Shown piece after piece: positions 25,826-35,774 of a stretch of 38,188 nucleotides of DNA. Within the stretch, counting starts at the first letter, position 1. Each line of letters starts with the position of its first letter. Under the pieces are notes generated by a model, which saw nothing but the letters and a program-made list of their open reading frames with translations, was not told where the DNA came from and did no database searches. The stretch spans positions 1-38,188 of the forward strand of contig CALJHL010000142.1 of the NCBI GenBank assembly GCA_938075435.1, written 5' to 3'. This stretch comes from an uncultured Thalassotalea sp. (GTDB lineage Bacteria; Pseudomonadota; Gammaproteobacteria; Enterobacterales; Alteromonadaceae). Both the position numbers and the translations under genes were made by a program.

Positions 25826-26206
25826 TTAATTTAAAATATTTGGAATGGCAAGACTGAACATCGGGATCTCTACTTTATAATAATTATCCTGAAGATCTTT
25901 AAAGGTATAGTAGCCTTCCATAGTACCGATAGGGGTTTTAATGACAGAACCACTGGTATAACGATATCTTTGGCCGCTCTGTAAAATCGGTTGTTGACCA
26001 ACAACACCATCACCTTCAACCGTCACTTTTGCACCATTAGCATCTGTTATTAGCCAACTCCTCGACATTAACTGTAACGTTTTCTCACAATTATTTTCAA
26101 TGGTAATGGTATAGCTAAATACAAATCGCTGTTGATATTCATCTGACTGCTCTTCAATATAATGAACATCGGTATTTATCTTGATCAAATTTGCGGTGTC
26201 TGACAT
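25826..26206 (-). CDS. apaG: ApaG domain protein
   Basis: This 126-aa ApaG protein has the fibronectin-III-like fold; conserved stretches are RFVFSYTITIEN, LMSRSWLITDANG, VVGQQPIL, YRYTSGSVIKTPIGTMEGYY and IPMFSLAIP. Family members bind nucleotides and metals (ApaG was once called CorD), but the cell role is unclear. It lies between rsmA and apaH, 15 nt after rsmA, in the standard operon order. Confidence 0.95.
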   Translation of the reverse strand: MSDTANLIKINTDVHYIEEQSDEYQQRFVFSYTITIENNCEKTLQLMSRSWLITDANGAKVTVEGDGVVGQQPILQSGQRYRYTSGSVIKTPIGTMEGYYTFKDLQDNYYKVEIPMFSLAIPNILN

Positions 26207-26221
26207 GCGATACTCATTACC

Positions 26222-27031
26222 TTATAATTCGGGTGGGTTATCCGTTAAATAGTTGGCAACATTAATGTAATCTTCAAGACTTAAGTTTTCAGGGCGTAAT
26301 CCTGGATTAAGACCTAAAGCTTCAAGCTGTTCAACGTTGAGCAGTTTTTTAAAACTGTTGCGAATAGTTTTACGACGTTGATTAAATGCTTCTCTGGTAA
26401 CGCGAGCTAGCCATTTTACATCTTTGGCCGGGTACTTAATTGTTTTATGCGGAACTAATCGCACTATTGCACTATCAACTTTTGGTGGTGGCTGAAATGC
26501 TTCAGGACCAATTTCCATCACAGGTATTACCTGACAAAAATACTGGGTCATAATTGACAGACGACCAAAGGTCTTTGAATTTGGCGATGCCGCCATACGA
26601 TTAACCACTTCTTTTTGTAACATAAAGTGCATATCTTGCACGCAATCTTCAAAAGTAAGTAAATGAAAAATCAATGGTGTCGAAATGTTGTAAGGCAAGT
26701 TTCCGAAAATGCGCAACGGTTTGTCTTTTGCTAACGATGCAAAATCAAAATTTAATGCGTCGGTTTCATAAATCGTTAAATTTTTTGCGATAAACGGATG
26801 ATGACGAAGGCGATGCGCTAAGTCACGGTCGAGCTCGACCACTGAAATATCACCAACTCGTTCAATAACGGGCTCAGTTAATGCCCCTAAACCTGGACCA
26901 ATTTCAACTAAGTTGTCACCTGTGGTTGGGTCGATAGCGTCAACGATCCTACCAATCACAGATTGATCATGTAAAAAGTTTTGTCCAAAACGTTTTTTTG
27001 CTTGATGGCCTAAATGGCTTTTATTACTCAT
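26222..27031 (-). CDS. rsmA: 16S rRNA dimethyladenosine transferase RsmA (KsgA)
   Basis: This 269-aa enzyme dimethylates A1518 and A1519 of 16S rRNA late in 30S assembly. Motifs are [11 protein letters not shown] at the start, SAM motif [13 protein letters not shown], and catalytic motif [12 protein letters not shown], then a C-terminal helical domain with [13 protein letters not shown]. It overlaps the end of pdxA by 4 nt, so translation is coupled. Confidence 0.97.
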   Translation of the reverse strand: MSNKSHLGHQAKKRFGQNFLHDQSVIGRIVDAIDPTTGDNLVEIGPGLGALTEPVIERVGDISVVELDRDLAHRLRHHPFIAKNLTIYETDALNFDFASLAKDKPLRIFGNLPYNISTPLIFHLLTFEDCVQDMHFMLQKEVVNRMAASPNSKTFGRLSIMTQYFCQVIPVMEIGPEAFQPPPKVDSAIVRLVPHKTIKYPAKDVKWLARVTREAFNQRRKTIRNSFKKLLNVEQLEALGLNPGLRPENLSLEDYINVANYLTDNPPEL

Positions 27032-28011
27032 TGATGATTTTTTACTAATTCAATTGCACTATTAATTGCAGCTCTAAAGCTACCCGAGTCGGCTTTGTTG
27101 GTACCAGCCAGTTCAATCGCTGTGCCATGATCTACCGAGGTCCTAATAAAAGGTAAACCTAAGGTAATATTTACTGAAGATCCAAAGCCTTTGTATTTCA
27201 GTACTGGTAAGCCTTGATCATGGTACATGGCTAAAACGGCATCAGCATCATTTAAATATTTTTCTTGAAAAATGGTGTCAGCAGGCAATGGACCTACTAA
27301 ATCAAGCCCTTGTGCACGCAAGCTTTCTAATGCTGGGGTGATGACTTCTATTTCCTCACGACCTAAGTGGCCATCTTCACCTGCATGCGGATTAAGGCCA
27401 CAAACATAAATTCGAGGTGTCGCAATGCCAAACTTTTCTTTTAGGTCTTTATTCAGTATGTTGGTAATTTTAATGATACGTTCAAATGTTATCGCTTTTG
27501 ATACATAAGCTAGGGGAATATGCGTCGTCATTAACGATACCCGTAAACCTGGCGTTGCTAACATCATGACAACATCGGGGCAGTTTGCTTGTTGGGCAAA
27601 GTATTCGGTATGACCACTAAATGGAATTCCCGCTTTATTTATTAAGCCTTTATGCACCGGACCAGTAACTATGGCTTTAAATTCACCGCTCATATTGCCT
27701 TCACAGGCGAGGCGTAAGGTTTCAACTACATAGGCGCCATTGTTGGCGTTTAATACCCCAGGTTGACAATCTTCATGTAACGCGACCGGTAACACTTGTA
27801 TCGTGCCGCCTTGATGAGTACTTGGTGCTGCACAGGGATCATAAATAATGACTTCAAGAGGCAAGTTTAAGCGTTGCGCTCGTTCAGTTAATAAGTCGGG
27901 ATCCGCAATGGCAATTAATTGTACGGGCCAGTTTTCTTGAGCCAATTGAATCAATATATCCGGACCAACACTTGCTGGTTCGCCCGGCGTTACAGCAATT
28001 TTATAAACCAT
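27028..28011 (-). CDS. pdxA: 4-hydroxythreonine-4-phosphate dehydrogenase PdxA
   Basis: This 327-aa NAD-dependent enzyme of pyridoxal phosphate synthesis (DXP-independent-ring branch of E. coli type) has the N-terminal [11 protein letters not shown], and metal-binding His in [17 protein letters not shown] and [16 protein letters not shown], all in place. Its start overlaps the last base of surA, and its end overlaps rsmA. Confidence 0.97.
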   Translation of the reverse strand: MVYKIAVTPGEPASVGPDILIQLAQENWPVQLIAIADPDLLTERAQRLNLPLEVIIYDPCAAPSTHQGGTIQVLPVALHEDCQPGVLNANNGAYVVETLRLACEGNMSGEFKAIVTGPVHKGLINKAGIPFSGHTEYFAQQANCPDVVMMLATPGLRVSLMTTHIPLAYVSKAITFERIIKITNILNKDLKEKFGIATPRIYVCGLNPHAGEDGHLGREEIEVITPALESLRAQGLDLVGPLPADTIFQEKYLNDADAVLAMYHDQGLPVLKYKGFGSSVNITLGLPFIRTSVDHGTAIELAGTNKADSGSFRAAINSAIELVKNHQ

Positions 28012-29327
28012 TAGTTAGACTCATCAGCTTCTAAAATTTCAATGTAAGCTTCGTCACGTGTTTCTTTCAACCAACGCTGAGATTCGATTAGGAATTTGCG
28101 GTTATAAATTAATTGGTAAGCTCGGTTGGTATCACTTTTCTCGGTTGCATCTAAAACTCGGCGACCGGTAAGCTGTACTAAATGCCAACCAAATGAAGAA
28201 CGAAATGGCGGATGGTATTCATCTATTTCAAGGCCCGACAATGCTTTGGTAAAGACTGGATCATAACCACTTGGATCGGCCCAACCTAAATCACCGCCTC
28301 GTGTCGCCGTTGGACCTTCAGAATGCTCTCGTGCTAAGGCATCAAAATCTGCTTCCCCAGCTTTAATTTTTATCAGAAAGTCTTTTAGGATTTGTTCAGC
28401 CTTTTCTTCGGATAGAATAATTGATGGTTCAATTAAAATATGACGAGACTTAACTTCGGTTATTTCAACAATTTCTTTACCACGTAAGCCCAATATTTTA
28501 ACAATGTTAAAACCTAAGCCGGTACGAACCGGGCCAAAAGATTCGCCACTACTTTTACCATCAACCAATTCGGCAAATAACGTTGGCATTTCATTAATAC
28601 CATGCCAACCAGTATCTCCACCTTTAAGAGCGGTAGGAGAGCCCGATGACGCAATGGCAATTTTCTTAAAATCAGAACCAGTCTTCAATAATTCCATTAC
28701 TTTGTCGGCACGTTCTTTAGTTGCAACTAAGTCAGCTTGGGTGGGTTCATCCGGAAATGCGATAAGAATATGGCCAATGTTATATTCAATATCGTTATTT
28801 GTTTGTTCTTTCATTAGTTTTACTAAATTATCGATTTCTTGATCTGTAATGTTTACTCGACGGCGAACACTGGCACGACGCACTTCTCCGGTTATCATCT
28901 CAGTGCGAATACCTTCACGGTATTTTTCATAACTACCAATTTCGCTAATTATTTTTTCTCTGAATTGCTCTAGGTTCATATTGGCATTATCTTTGGCAAT
29001 ATTGGCAATCGTATCATCAAGTTGGGCGTCACTTATTTGCACGCCCATGCGTTCGCCGATTTCCATTAATAACGTATCATTGATTAACTTTTCCATCGCT
29101 TGGGTGGCTAACGCTTGATCGGACGGCAGGCTTTGATTTTCGGCTAATGCTTGTTTTTTTACGTTGCTAACTAAATCATTAACTTCAGACTGTAAGACAA
29201 CGCCGGTATTTACTATTGCAGCTACTTTATCGAGTTCTTGTTCTTTAGCTGTAACTACAGAAGATGTTGATACAGCGGTAAAAGCTAAGCCTGTGAATAT
29301 AAAGGCTAATTTAATTATTTTTTTCAT
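28011..29327 (-). CDS. surA: Periplasmic chaperone/prolyl isomerase SurA
   Basis: SurA escorts outer-membrane proteins, LptD included, to the BAM complex. The 438-aa protein has a signal peptide (about 1-27), an N-terminal chaperone helix bundle (about 30-175), two parvulin domains (about 182-282, beginning NIGHILIAF; about 293-395, beginning KSRHILIEP) and a C-terminal helix region. Both parvulin domains keep the expected GGDTGW and GGDLGW motifs. It follows lptD by 19 nt. Confidence 0.97.
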   Translation of the reverse strand: MKKIIKLAFIFTGLAFTAVSTSSVVTAKEQELDKVAAIVNTGVVLQSEVNDLVSNVKKQALAENQSLPSDQALATQAMEKLINDTLLMEIGERMGVQISDAQLDDTIANIAKDNANMNLEQFREKIISEIGSYEKYREGIRTEMITGEVRRASVRRRVNITDQEIDNLVKLMKEQTNNDIEYNIGHILIAFPDEPTQADLVATKERADKVMELLKTGSDFKKIAIASSGSPTALKGGDTGWHGINEMPTLFAELVDGKSSGESFGPVRTGLGFNIVKILGLRGKEIVEITEVKSRHILIEPSIILSEEKAEQILKDFLIKIKAGEADFDALAREHSEGPTATRGGDLGWADPSGYDPVFTKALSGLEIDEYHPPFRSSFGWHLVQLTGRRVLDATEKSDTNRAYQLIYNRKFLIESQRWLKETRDEAYIEILEADESN

Positions 29328-29346
29328 TTAATATAAGTTTCTTAAG

Positions 29347-31632
29347 TTAATTATTTAGGAAATATGGTCGTTTATCGCCAAATATGCCTGATTCTAACAT
29401 ATCGTTAATGCCTAGTGGTTTTTGATTTTCACCTAAGCCTTTTAGAATAAACTGTATCATAACAGCATTATCAAAGGCATCGCGATTTTCATTCATAAAC
29501 TCTTGTTCGTTTAAATTAGTATTAATACTTCGATGATAGGCCACTCTAATTGCCCAACAACAACTTTCATATTGTAAACCGGCATAAGCTTCTAAAGAGC
29601 GCTTTTCGACTAAATCTTGAGTCGCAAAGCCGACAAATTGCCAATTTTTATTGATCGGAAAACTACTTAATGCCGAAATCTGTTCAATGGCAGAGCCGGA
29701 AATATCGTTAATATAGCGATGACTCAATTGGAATAAATTACGGCCGTCGGCTCGATAATCAAGGCTCAATTGGCTTTTATCGGTTTGCTGCAACCCTGTG
29801 TCGTACTGAATATCACCTTTTAATTGCCAACGATTTGCAAATTTAATAAACAAATCGGCCGCTAAAGAAGAAGAGTCTTTTTGTGTTTTGTCATTATCTA
29901 AAGAAATATTGCTATTGTTAAGGTAGTAGATTCGACCAACACTTAAATGAAATAGTTCATTATTATCGTCATTAAGTAGTCGAGTCGATGCACCGAGTGA
30001 CACTTGGTTGGCTTCGGCAATTCTATCAACGCTACTAAAACGACGATCTCGGAATAAACCATCGAAATCATCTTGCAATGCAGCACTGTCATATACATAG
30101 ATATCATTTTGATTTTTATTTGAAATATACAGATATTGAATTTGCGGTTCAAAGGTTTGCACCATATCTTCAAAGAACATCGTGGTATCGCGATCAAAAT
30201 TTAAGCCGGTATGTATGCGTACCTTAGGCATAGTTCGGGTTACGCTTTCTTCAAGCTCAAACGAACTGTTGTTGTTAATGTTTTCAATATTATCTTGTTG
30301 GTAAATGGTATGCAGCAGATTAAAATCAGAATTTACAAACCAACCCGGGGTTGAGTAAGGCAAATTAATGCCCGTTTCGATATGAAATCTATCGGCGGTG
30401 GGTAATAAATCATCAGAAATATCAAAGTGACTATACTCACCGTAAAAGTTGAAGGCGCTATTGAAATAGCCAAGCGGTTGCGACAAATCAAACTCTATTT
30501 GCGGCAAGGTTTTGTAACTTTTTTGATTGTCACCCAAAACATTAAAATCTTGTATTATGATAGTGCTGTGCCAATTATCGCTAAAATAAGATAACTTACC
30601 TATACGCCATAAATAAGCATCTGAATCACTAAATTGTTCGCTGCCAATGTCAACAAGGTAGTTATCATCGCTAATATCACTAAAATCGACATAGGCTCGA
30701 TAATTTTCAGAAAAAGTACCCATATGTTGATAGCGAAATAAGTGGCGGGAGTCTTGATTATTTACTAATTTATCATCCTCTTCTAAATACTCCATATTTA
30801 TTACCCCAAATTGCTCAGACGCTAAATATCGAAATTCAGTTTTTAATTGGGTGCCACGTTCCGACATATGATAAGGGGTGATAGTTGCATCTAAATTTTC
30901 GGAAATGTTCCAATAAAAAGGTTGTCCGTATTCAAAACCGGAACTATTTGACGTTGATATTTGCGGATATAAAAAACCAGTTTTTCGTTCTTTAGTCAAC
31001 GGGAAATTAAAATAAGGTAGGTAAAAAACTGGCACACCCTTAACCCTAAATACGGTATTCCAGGTTTCACCGGTATTGTCTTTACTCGATAGGTTTATTT
31101 CGCTTGCCGAAATTTCCCAGTCAGGGACTTCATCCAAACAGGTAGTAAAGGTGGATTCAGTTAATACTATGCCTTTGTCATTAACTTCTAATTTTTCAGC
31201 AGTACCTCTACCCGGCGTAGTATTCATTCTATAGTTTGTATCCGCCATTATAATCTGTTGAGATTCAATGTTAGCGAATAATTTTTCCGAATCAATGGAC
31301 ATTCTACTGTCTTGATAACGAGTCGAACCGATCGTTTCCAGTTCACCTATATCGCGATCAATCGCGACTTCTTCCGATTCAATTTTTTTGTCTTCAGATG
31401 CGACTTTTACGCCACCAAAAAAGCGGGCGATATTGTTTTTTTCAATTAAAGCCTTTTTTGATTGCACGATGATGTTTTTTTGATTCAGTTTTTCATCCAA
31501 ATCCATAATGATAGGTGATGGTGGAAAGACAACGCATTCATTTTGAAATGGCTGCGTTGTACTTTGCTCGGCAGCGAAGGCTAAATTGCAAATACAATAA
31601 CTGATAAGAACTATACTACGGGAAAATTGCAT
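29347..31632 (-). CDS. lptD: LPS-assembly outer-membrane protein LptD
   Basis: LptD with LptE inserts lipopolysaccharide into the outer leaflet. The 761-aa protein has a signal peptide (about 1-21), the periplasmic OstA/LptA-like domain (about 40-175, VKVASEDKKIESEEVAIDRD) and a large C-terminal barrel (PYFNFPLTKERKTGFLYPQ and onward). All four Cys positions for the two inter-domain disulfides are present: Cys33, Cys165 and the pair Cys691-Cys692. The ATG at 31632 has GGAAT upstream. It heads the operon that ends with apaH and is divergent from amgK. Confidence 0.97.
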   Translation of the reverse strand: MQFSRSIVLISYCICNLAFAAEQSTTQPFQNECVVFPPSPIIMDLDEKLNQKNIIVQSKKALIEKNNIARFFGGVKVASEDKKIESEEVAIDRDIGELETIGSTRYQDSRMSIDSEKLFANIESQQIIMADTNYRMNTTPGRGTAEKLEVNDKGIVLTESTFTTCLDEVPDWEISASEINLSSKDNTGETWNTVFRVKGVPVFYLPYFNFPLTKERKTGFLYPQISTSNSSGFEYGQPFYWNISENLDATITPYHMSERGTQLKTEFRYLASEQFGVINMEYLEEDDKLVNNQDSRHLFRYQHMGTFSENYRAYVDFSDISDDNYLVDIGSEQFSDSDAYLWRIGKLSYFSDNWHSTIIIQDFNVLGDNQKSYKTLPQIEFDLSQPLGYFNSAFNFYGEYSHFDISDDLLPTADRFHIETGINLPYSTPGWFVNSDFNLLHTIYQQDNIENINNNSSFELEESVTRTMPKVRIHTGLNFDRDTTMFFEDMVQTFEPQIQYLYISNKNQNDIYVYDSAALQDDFDGLFRDRRFSSVDRIAEANQVSLGASTRLLNDDNNELFHLSVGRIYYLNNSNISLDNDKTQKDSSSLAADLFIKFANRWQLKGDIQYDTGLQQTDKSQLSLDYRADGRNLFQLSHRYINDISGSAIEQISALSSFPINKNWQFVGFATQDLVEKRSLEAYAGLQYESCCWAIRVAYHRSINTNLNEQEFMNENRDAFDNAVMIQFILKGLGENQKPLGINDMLESGIFGDKRPYFLNN

Positions 31633-31940
31633 GCCTATTCCGTTTTAAAATGCCGGTCAATACATCGGGTTTAAATTTTAACGATGATATTAAAGCGCCA
31701 TGTGCAATGATGTAACTAATATTAATTATTATGTTGTAAAGTTTAACAAATTTTAATTGTTAAGTATCTGAAAAAGATTTGTTTAAGTTTTAATTATATC
31801 CATGACTAACCTATAGTCAAAAGTTGTATGAAAAATAACTAATTATAGTTATTTTTAAACGATCATAATATAGTAATTTTCTTTGCGCAGCTATTTGGTT
31901 ATATTGACCATTATCTATTTACTTTCAGGCAGAAATTCAA
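31633..31940. other. Divergent lptD/amgK control region
   Basis: This 308-bp, very AT-rich region must carry the promoters of both operons. I could not pick out a convincing sigma-E promoter for lptD or any strong palindrome. Confidence 0.4.
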
Positions 31941-32960
31941 TTGGCAATTGCAACTCGTCGCGAACAATTACAACAATGGCTAGCCGTTGTTTTTCCCAAT
32001 TCAAGTTTGCAATTAACGCAATTAAATGGCGATGCTGGATTTCGCTGTTATTATCGCCTGCAACGTGATGATAAATACCATATTGTTGTTGATGCGCCGC
32101 CCGATAAAGTAAATAACTTAGCTTTTGTTGAAATGGCCGACGCATTTGCCAAGCAAAATCTGTGTGTACCTGAAATTATTGCCTACCAAGCAAGTCTTGG
32201 CTTTATGTGTTTAGAAGACTTTGGTGATACCTTGCTCGCCGATAAATTAACCACAACAACAATGGACAGTTTGTATCAGCAAGCATTGTTATTGTTGCCT
32301 AAAGTCGCTCAGGTTGAGAGTAGCAAATTATGGTCGTTACCAGTTTATGACCGTGCCTTGTTACAGCTCGAACTGGATATATTTAAAGACTGGCTTGTGG
32401 GTGCTCACTTATGTCTTGAGTTAGATAATAATGAGCTTGAACAACTGCAAGATTGCTTTGATGTGCTGGTTAATAGTGCTTTGGAACAACCTCGGGTAAC
32501 GGTTCATCGAGATTTTCACTCGCGCAATTTAATGCTGTTAGACAATGGTGAAATAGGGGTTATCGATTTCCAAGACGCGGTACAAGGGCCGATAACTTAC
32601 GATTTAGTTTCCTTGTTACGTGATTGTTATGTGCGCTGGGATGACCAGCAAGTAGATGATTTACGAAAGCAATATTTACAACAACTAACTGTGCATCGGC
32701 CCGAATTTAACCTAGACGAATTAACATTTTCACGGTGGTTTGATTTAATGGGTTTGCAACGCCATATAAAAGCGGCCGGCATTTTTGCTCGTCTATATCA
32801 TCGTGATGGTAAGGCCGGCTACTTAGCTGACATTCCTTTAACGCTAACCTACATAATCGATATCGCTGGCAAATATCCAGCGTTACAATTTTTATCACAG
32901 TTAGTTAAAAATAAAGTATTGCCAGCACTACAAAACCAAGCCGTGGAGTTAACACCTTGA
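31941..32960 (+). CDS. amgK: N-acetylmuramate/N-acetylglucosamine kinase AmgK
   Basis: This 339-aa kinase of the aminoglycoside-phosphotransferase fold phosphorylates MurNAc (and GlcNAc) at C1 in the peptidoglycan-recycling route that bypasses de novo MurA-B synthesis. It shows LNGDAGFRCYYRL near the start, LEDFGDTLLADKL, catalytic HRDFHSRN (189-196) and metal-binding IDFQDA (208-213). The only possible start between an in-frame TGA at 31905 and the conserved region is the TTG at 31941. It is coupled to murU by overlap and lies next to lptD, as in Pseudomonas. Confidence 0.92.
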   Translation: MAIATRREQLQQWLAVVFPNSSLQLTQLNGDAGFRCYYRLQRDDKYHIVVDAPPDKVNNLAFVEMADAFAKQNLCVPEIIAYQASLGFMCLEDFGDTLLADKLTTTTMDSLYQQALLLLPKVAQVESSKLWSLPVYDRALLQLELDIFKDWLVGAHLCLELDNNELEQLQDCFDVLVNSALEQPRVTVHRDFHSRNLMLLDNGEIGVIDFQDAVQGPITYDLVSLLRDCYVRWDDQQVDDLRKQYLQQLTVHRPEFNLDELTFSRWFDLMGLQRHIKAAGIFARLYHRDGKAGYLADIPLTLTYIIDIAGKYPALQFLSQLVKNKVLPALQNQAVELTP

Positions 32961-33628
32961 AAGCTATGATCTTAGCCGCAGGACGAGGGCAACGGATGAA
33001 GCCGTTAACCGATCATTGCCCGAAGCCATTATTGAGAGTTGCAGACAAGCCACTGATAGAACATCATTTAATTCGCTTAAAAGCAGCGGGCATTGTAGAC
33101 ATTGTCATAAATCATGCCTGGTTAGGCGAACAAATTGAGCAGTATTTTGGTAATGGCCAGCATTGGGGAGTTAGAATTAGCTACTCGGCTGAGGGCGATG
33201 CCGCGCTTGAAACTGCAGGTGGTATCGTTAAAGCGCTTGAATTTCTAGGCTCTGAGCCTTTTTTAGTGGTTAATGGTGATATTTTTTGTGATTATGACTT
33301 TAAAAAACTGCCTATTTTATCTACAGAAACTTTGGCGCATTTAATTTTAGTGCCAAATCCACAACATAACCCTGATGGCGACTTCACCATTACAGGTCAA
33401 TATTTACAAACTGAAGGCAAGACGAGCAAGTACACCTACTCAGGTATTGGTGTTTATGATCCTAAGCTATTTTCTGACTTAGCTATTGAAAAAGCACCGC
33501 TTGCACCCATCTTAACAAGGGCTATGCAAAAGCATCTAATTGTTGGCTCACTCTATCAAGGGATATGGAGTGATGTCGGCACACCACAGCGTTTAAAACA
33601 AATAAATAAACAGGTTACAGGTCACTAA
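32957..33628 (+). CDS. murU: MurNAc-1-phosphate uridylyltransferase MurU
   Basis: This 223-aa nucleotidyltransferase makes UDP-MurNAc from MurNAc-1-phosphate. The N-terminal signature KAMILAAGRGQRMKPLT-DHCPKPLL, GNGQHWGVRISYSAEG, ETAGGIVKAL and VNGDIFCDYD are visible. It starts at TTG 32957, inside the amgK stop (TTGA); an ATG at 32966 is possible but would cut the conserved N-terminus. amgK, murU and djlA follow one another with almost no gaps. Confidence 0.92.
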   Translation: MKAMILAAGRGQRMKPLTDHCPKPLLRVADKPLIEHHLIRLKAAGIVDIVINHAWLGEQIEQYFGNGQHWGVRISYSAEGDAALETAGGIVKALEFLGSEPFLVVNGDIFCDYDFKKLPILSTETLAHLILVPNPQHNPDGDFTITGQYLQTEGKTSKYTYSGIGVYDPKLFSDLAIEKAPLAPILTRAMQKHLIVGSLYQGIWSDVGTPQRLKQINKQVTGH

Positions 33629-33630
33629 TT

Positions 33631-34422
33631 ATGCGAATTTGGGGTAAAGTTTTTGGTTTTTTACTGGGTTTTATGGCCGGTAGACTAATTGGTGCTTTAA
33701 TCGGTTTATGGTTAGGGCATAAATTTGATCAGGGCCTAGGTTTAGATTTTAATGCTTTTAATAAAGAAAATGCCGTTGAACGACAAAAATCATTTTTTAA
33801 AGTAACCTTCTCGGTAATGGGCCATATCGCTAAAGCCAGTGGCAGAGTTAGTGAGGATGAAATCGCTTTTGCTAAGCAATCGATGCGAAAATGGGACCTT
33901 AACCAAGAGATGACAAAGCTGGCGCAAACGGCATTTAGTCAGGGCAAAAGCCCAGACTTTGAGCTGAGTAGCCAACTTAAAAGTTTAAAACGGGCAAGTT
34001 TTGGTCGCCATGATTTAATCCAAATGTTTATCGAAATTCAAATTCAGGCGGCGTTTGCCGATGGTGAATTGCATCCCAATGAGCGAATGATTTTGCACAC
34101 CATTGCCCGTAGCATGGGGATTTCTGCTAGGGAATTGGATCTATTATTAGATAGAATTGTTGCCGGCGAGCAGTTCCATCAACAAGGTCAAGCGCAATCT
34201 CCACAACAGGCGAAGCAACATTTGGCCAATGCCTATAAAGTACTGGGCGTTAAGGCGGATACTGACCCAAGAGACATTAAAAAAGCGTATCGTAAATTAA
34301 TGTCTCAACATCATCCCGATAAGTTAGTGGCGAAAGGTTTACCGCCACAATTGATGGAAGATGCCAAACAAAAGGCCCAAGACATTCAAGCGGCTTATGA
34401 GCTGGTAAGTAAGCAAACATAG
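33631..34422 (+). CDS. djlA: Membrane-anchored DnaJ-like co-chaperone DjlA
   Basis: This 263-aa protein has one N-terminal Gly-rich membrane segment (about 5-30; FGFLLGFMAGRLIGALIGLWLG), a TerB-like helical domain (about 50-170) and a C-terminal J domain (about 200-263) with the HPD motif in SQHHPDKL. DjlA stimulates DnaK at the membrane and has been tied to envelope stress and capsule control in E. coli. It follows murU by 2 nt. In many gammaproteobacteria djlA is also beside lptD. Confidence 0.94.
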   Translation: MRIWGKVFGFLLGFMAGRLIGALIGLWLGHKFDQGLGLDFNAFNKENAVERQKSFFKVTFSVMGHIAKASGRVSEDEIAFAKQSMRKWDLNQEMTKLAQTAFSQGKSPDFELSSQLKSLKRASFGRHDLIQMFIEIQIQAAFADGELHPNERMILHTIARSMGISARELDLLLDRIVAGEQFHQQGQAQSPQQAKQHLANAYKVLGVKADTDPRDIKKAYRKLMSQHHPDKLVAKGLPPQLMEDAKQKAQDIQAAYELVSKQT

Positions 34423-34465
34423 CAAATTTATGACACCATGATTTTAATGAAAGAGTTTAAAGCTT

Positions 34466-34930
34466 ATGGCTATTATGTATTCAATTAATGATCTAAATAA
34501 TATTAATGAAAAATTGCAGCCTCTTAAGGAGCTTGCTGAACGAGAGTTAAAGTCAATTTATGGGTTGTCCAGTAATGTATATACACCGCATATTGATGCT
34601 CACAACAAAGTCTGTGTTCGCAAAGCAAAGATATTGCTAGATCTCAAAAATAATGGCCTGATGCCGTTTACCGAGGTGGAAACCATTAGCGCCAAGCTAA
34701 TGACTCTTTATAAAAGGGCTGAAAACAATAAAATAGTAGAATACAACGGACATAGCTATGAATGTCAGTTCGCGCCCTTAACACTCAGTAAATCTGGAAA
34801 GATAGTTCGTACTTGGGCAAAATATTGGCTTAAAAAAACAGCTGATGGAAAAAATGATGAGCAATGGCAGAGTCAAGTTCGAGAAATTTGGCCAGAAAAT
34901 TTCCTTATCAAAGTTAGCGATATTCAATGA
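34466..34930 (+). CDS. Hypothetical protein, 154 aa
   Basis: I do not recognise this family. It is soluble, charged, without signal peptide or membrane segment. The N-terminal third is helical and Leu/Lys/Glu-rich, and the C-terminal part is Trp-rich (TWAKYWLKK, EQWQSQVREIWPENF). The start at 34466 has no good ribosome site; a Met three codons in is possible. It follows djlA by 43 nt, but the downstream AT-rich gap suggests it opens an accessory region. Confidence 0.6.
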   Translation: MAIMYSINDLNNINEKLQPLKELAERELKSIYGLSSNVYTPHIDAHNKVCVRKAKILLDLKNNGLMPFTEVETISAKLMTLYKRAENNKIVEYNGHSYECQFAPLTLSKSGKIVRTWAKYWLKKTADGKNDEQWQSQVREIWPENFLIKVSDIQ

Positions 34931-35774
34931 ATGGATTCAACTGTTAAGTAGTTGCTTATGCCTACGGTCAATAAGATCGATCAGACAGGTTGTAATAAGC
35001 GAGTAAGGGTCATCCAACCAGTCTATGAAAGTATTCATTTGGCTCGGTTTTGCATAGCTTCACATTTTTGCCAACTAACAACTAACTTCGCACAGAGAAA
35101 CAATGCCTCCTTGAATATGAAAGTTACCTTGCCATGAAGTCAGTAGGCATATATTTTTTACTTGAAGGTGTTAGTCTAGTTTTAGGTAGTAAAAATAAAA
35201 GCAATATTTAAAATACAAACTGTAGAAAATGCTCTTAAACATTCGAACTCGACAACCCTAAAAAAAGAAACCGATTCATCGCGTTGAGGTGAAAAGAAAG
35301 AACCCCCTGCATGCTAAACAACAAAGCACTATTCAAATTTTAGTAAAATGGCAATACCCTTCAACCAACATCTAATCATATTTATAAAATGAAACAAATA
35401 TCAGGTTTTACCCTATAAGAGTATTTGTAAATATAGGCCAAGCTTATTTATGCTCAGTCAAATAACTTACTACTCATTTTTCCACATAAAAAAAGTAGAA
35501 CCCTCAATTATAGGAATTGTTATTCCATAAGAGCATTATGGGTTTATTCATAAATAGGTTGTTAGTAATTACCCATTGATGGATTCTTGCCGTGCGTGTG
35601 TTAGGCAAGAGATTGTATCGTGTAAAAGATAAAAAGATTGTCTGACTTAATAAAATGCTTGTTTTTTTTGACTGCGAGTTTTATTTAACTAATTGGCGTG
35701 ATTAGACTTCATAATTTTTTGAAAATCTACGTAAAATAAAATTTTTTTAACTTGGATAGGTTGAAGATAAAGTA
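34931..35774. other. Gene-poor AT-rich region before the GGDEF gene
   Basis: This 844-bp gap holds no convincing gene. A 33-codon frame on the minus strand, about 34940-35041 (begins MNTFIDWLDDPYSL), follows a GAG 5 nt before its ATG and reads like protein, but is too short to judge. No terminal repeats, tRNA or known RNA element were recognised. Confidence 0.4.

Noticed and set aside
34952-35137. A 61-codon plus-strand frame in the gap after the hypothetical gene
   Set aside because: No ribosome site, no recognisable domain, atypical composition.
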